The position numbers and the translations under genes were made by a program. From Levilactobacillus tujiorum (lineage in GTDB: Bacteria; Bacillota; Bacilli; Lactobacillales; Lactobacillaceae): a stretch of DNA of 64,000 nucleotides. The notes beneath the pieces were generated by a model. That model did not search any database. It had not been told where the DNA came from and worked only from the letters and a program-made list of their open reading frames with translations. How positions within the stretch are numbered: the stretch's first letter is position 1; each line of letters starts with the position of its first letter. Shown in pieces: positions 61,635 to 64,000 of the stretch. The DNA lies in assembly GCF_012641185.1 (NCBI RefSeq), contig NZ_JAAXLK010000005.1, positions 1-64,000 on the forward strand, read 5' to 3'.

Positions 61635-61808
61635 GCCGTGAGTGAGTCAACTTTGGGCTCAGCCGTGGGATTTTCCAAGTGTTTCTCTTGGAAAATGGCG
61701 TCTTTGAAACTCGCACCCCAGAGGTTCAAAGCGAGGCCAGAGACCGCCCCTAGGCTCTGGCCGTCCTCCCCACAGCGTTCCAGCCCAAAGTTGGCGAACG
61801 GTAAGGCG
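61635..61808 (+). repeat. type A structured repeat (copy A8), solitary
   Basis: Closing stem AACTTTGGGCT/AGCCCAAAGTT, with one base pair differing from the common form on both sides. Hairpins ATTTTCCAAG/CTTGGAAAAT, CTTTGAA/TTCAAAG and GGCCAGAG/CTCTGGCC. Confidence 0.85.
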
Positions 61809-61932
61809 ACGAGTCCGGTGAACTTAGTCTAGTTTAGTAGTGGTAAAGCGAACGCAGGTTAGGGAAGTAAACTGTTAGATAAACCGGGGGAATGCGGTAT
61901 AATGAAAGCATGATGAAATGGAGGATTTATAA

Positions 61933-63027
61933 TTGAGTTTATGGGAACGGTTTATCGCTAACGTTCGACTACGCCGTTTCACGGTGCTAGTTGTGCTGAT
62001 CTTCATCCTGTGGCTGATTCGGGCCGAGATGAATATGATTTTACTCACATTTATTTTCACTTTCTTGATTTTACAGTTGGTCAAAGCAGTGCGTAAGGTG
62101 GTCAAGTTGCCACCGGCGTTGATTGTTTCGGCGGCCTATATTATTTTGATCGGGGCACTGTATTGGGCCATTACGACCTATTTACCGACGTTAATCACGT
62201 CGACGGTAAAGGGTGGGGAGACCCTCTTCAAGTTTTACCAGAGTCCCCAGACGGATAATAACGAGGTTATCCGGTGGATTTCGAATTACATCAAGAGTTC
62301 TGATATTGTCAACCAGCTTCAGAATGGCGCGAAAGTTGTGTTTAACTATGTTTCTACCATTGGGACGTTTGGCGTGACGCTGTTTATGTCGTTGATCCTG
62401 AGTTATTTCTTCACGATTGAGAGTAAGCAGATGGCGGCGTTCTCTAAGCATTTTCTGACGAGTACGTATGGCTGGCTTTTCCAGGATATTAACTTTTTCG
62501 CGACGAAATTTGTCAACACGTTCGGTGTGGTGCTGGAAGCCCAGTTCTTCATTGCGCTGTGTAATACGGTGATTACGACGATTGTGCTGGCGATTATGCA
62601 GATGCCACAGTTGCCGACGCTGGCCATCATGATCTTTATCCTGAGCCTGATTCCAGTGGCCGGTGTGATCGTCTCGATTGTGCCGCTGACCATTCTCGGA
62701 TATTCGGTTGGAGGCGTGCGCTACATCGTCTACATTCTAGTGATGATTGTGGTGGTTCACGCACTGGAAGCTTATGTGTTGAATCCGAAATTCATGTCGA
62801 GCAGAACTGAATTGCCCATCTTTTACACGTTCGTGGTGTTGCTGGCCGGTGAACAATTATTTGGTGTCTGGGGCTTGATCGTGGGGGTACCGATCTTCAC
62901 GTTCTTCCTGGATATCTTAGGCGTTCGGCCAGTGCATGGGCTGCATCCGCGGCCACAGGTCGACGTGCAGAAGATTCGTAAGTATCGCCGACAGCACGGA
63001 AAGAATCACGGTCACGACGAAAAATAA
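61933..63027 (+). CDS. AI-2E family transporter
   Basis: 364 residues from a TTG with GGAGG upstream. The pattern is that of the AI-2E (PF01594) family: two N-terminal helices, a central domain, then LTFIFTFLILQLVKAVRK and a conserved C-terminal block (LIPVAGVIVSIVPLTILGYSVGG, then YVLNPKFMSSRTELPIFYTFVVLLAGEQLFGVWGLIVGVPIF). Members export autoinducer-2 or act as Na+/H+ antiporters; the name alone does not prove AI-2. A Lys/His-rich tail (RRQHGKNHGHDEK) is unusual. Confidence 0.88.
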   Translation: MSLWERFIANVRLRRFTVLVVLIFILWLIRAEMNMILLTFIFTFLILQLVKAVRKVVKLPPALIVSAAYIILIGALYWAITTYLPTLITSTVKGGETLFKFYQSPQTDNNEVIRWISNYIKSSDIVNQLQNGAKVVFNYVSTIGTFGVTLFMSLILSYFFTIESKQMAAFSKHFLTSTYGWLFQDINFFATKFVNTFGVVLEAQFFIALCNTVITTIVLAIMQMPQLPTLAIMIFILSLIPVAGVIVSIVPLTILGYSVGGVRYIVYILVMIVVVHALEAYVLNPKFMSSRTELPIFYTFVVLLAGEQLFGVWGLIVGVPIFTFFLDILGVRPVHGLHPRPQVDVQKIRKYRRQHGKNHGHDEK

Positions 63028-63035
63028 AAAGAGAA

Positions 63036-63076
63036 ATGAAACGACCCACTACGGAAGATTGCCGTGGTGGGTTATT
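63036..63076 (+). terminator. terminator of the AI-2E gene
   Basis: AACGACCCACtACGG/CCGTgGTGGGTTatt hairpin, weak T-run. Confidence 0.75.
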
Positions 63077-63196
63077 TGCTGGCTGAAATCTAATAAGTAA
63101 GCGGTGTCATGAAAAGAACGTCACAATAAAGCTGAAATTAGCCGCTAGATGGTGTAAAATAACAGGGTATTCTACCAAAGAAAGAGGTTATAAGTG

Positions 63197-63889
63197 ATGG
63201 CAAAATTAGTATTGATTCGCCACGGCCAAAGTGAATGGAACTTAGCTAACAAGTTCACTGGTTGGGTTGACGTTGACTTGAGCGAAAAGGGTGTCGAAGA
63301 AGCCAAGGCAGCTGGTCAAAAGATCAAGGAATCTGGCATGAAGTTTGACTACGCCTACACGTCAGTCCTGAAGCGGGCAATCAAGACGTTACACTACGTT
63401 TTGGAAGAATCCGACCAACTTTGGATTCCAGAAACCAAGACTTGGCGTTTAAACGAACGTCACTACGGTGCTTTACAAGGTTTGAACAAGAAGGAAACCG
63501 CTGAAAAGTACGGCGATGACCAAGTCCACATCTGGCGTCGTTCTTACGATGTTTTGCCTCCACTTTTGGACGCAGACGCTGAAGGCTCAGCTGTTAAGGA
63601 CCCACGTTACGCTAACTTGGACCCTAACATCGTACCCGGTGGTGAAAACTTGAAGGTTACCTTGGAACGGGTTATGCCATTCTGGGAAGACCAAATCGCA
63701 CCTAAGTTGCTTGACGGTAAGAATGTTATCATTGCTGCCCACGGTAACTCATTACGTGCTTTAAGCAAATACATCGAACGGATCTCCGACGATGACATCA
63801 TGAACCTCGAAATGGCAACCGGTGAACCAGTTGTCTACGATTTCGACGAAAAGTTAAACATGACCAACAAGACCAAGTTAGGTAAGTAA
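63197..63889 (+). CDS. gpmA: 2,3-bisphosphoglycerate-dependent phosphoglycerate mutase
   Basis: 230 residues, normal length for the dPGM family. The phospho-acceptor His is in [10 protein letters not shown] (residue 9), with [12 protein letters not shown] and [10 protein letters not shown] carrying the other catalytic residues. It interconverts 3- and 2-phosphoglycerate in glycolysis. Codon use is strongly optimised, as for a highly expressed glycolytic enzyme. AGAGG precedes the ATG; monocistronic with its own terminator. Confidence 0.97.
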   Translation: MAKLVLIRHGQSEWNLANKFTGWVDVDLSEKGVEEAKAAGQKIKESGMKFDYAYTSVLKRAIKTLHYVLEESDQLWIPETKTWRLNERHYGALQGLNKKETAEKYGDDQVHIWRRSYDVLPPLLDADAEGSAVKDPRYANLDPNIVPGGENLKVTLERVMPFWEDQIAPKLLDGKNVIIAAHGNSLRALSKYIERISDDDIMNLEMATGEPVVYDFDEKLNMTNKTKLGK

Positions 63890-63905
63890 TTACCTGATTG
63901 AGTCA

Positions 63906-63935
63906 GAGCCGCCTCGTTTGTGGGGGCGGCTTTTT
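63906..63935 (+). terminator. terminator of gpmA
   Basis: GAGCCGCCtc/ggGGGCGGCTTT hairpin followed by T5. Confidence 0.85.
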
Positions 63936-64000
63936 CGTGGCCTGAAACTGACTGGCAGCATAGATAATTAGCAACTAAATCCTTTATAAGAGAAAAGAGA

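Overview
The window looks like chromosome of an S-layer-bearing lactic acid bacterium. Three secreted surface-layer proteins match the Levilactobacillus brevis SlpA/B/D type from memory. A CBS-less IMP dehydrogenase, a DUF1659/DUF2922 pair beside a ComX-like sigma factor, TTG/GTG starts with strong Shine-Dalgarno sequences and Gram-positive SOS and catabolite-repression boxes all fit Levilactobacillus or a close relative. No rRNA, tRNA, prophage or CRISPR array was seen.

Layout. 0-8 kb: the tail of an IS3-type transposase at the left edge, a thiamine salvage operon (thiM-thiD-thiE), an SOS-controlled Y-family polymerase operon, a small membrane peptide and a secreted protein. 8-12.5 kb: a ComX-like sigma factor with a DUF1659/DUF2922 pair, a LysR regulator opposite a PLP aminotransferase, and an orphan RelB/DinJ antitoxin. 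13-22.3 kb: three S-layer paralogues. Between the second and third lies an AT-rich island of five uncharacterised genes, three in one tight operon. 22-28 kb: several regulators (XRE, a possible ComK, MarR), a probable free-standing structured RNA and a Rossmann-fold oxidoreductase. 28-35 kb: an eroded catabolite-controlled locus, then a nucleoside cluster made of a phosphopentomutase-like pseudoenzyme, a CNT nucleoside permease, an NCS2 purine permease and a nucleoside hydrolase. 35.6-42.2 kb: a phosphoesterase and the origin-proximal segregation cluster rsmG-noc-parA-parB-DUF951-ychF-DUF1129. 42.9-51.2 kb: a very basic secreted protein, a GT-C membrane glycosyltransferase, guaB, and a VanR/VanS-like system next to a D,D-carboxypeptidase. 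51.5-64 kb: a YhgE/Pip giant membrane protein, GNAT, azlCD, cfa, an anchored TPR-like protein, a ROK regulator, an AI-2E transporter and gpmA.

Most notable signal. Intergenic gaps repeatedly carry a structured DNA/RNA element of about 175 bp. Type A has eight full copies and one fragment; type B has four copies and one truncated copy. Each folds into a closing stem around three hairpins. Stem sequences change between copies while pairing is kept, and loop sequences are conserved. Four times, B and A occur together in fixed order and orientation as a 430-500 bp composite unit. A second, smaller repeat (type C, two copies) also shows a compensatory change.

Genes work together mainly in salvage (thiamine, purines, nucleosides), envelope maintenance (S-layer, carboxypeptidase, cyclopropane lipids, cell-surface glycosylation) and chromosome segregation. 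All functional names rest on motifs recognised by eye; no database search was run.
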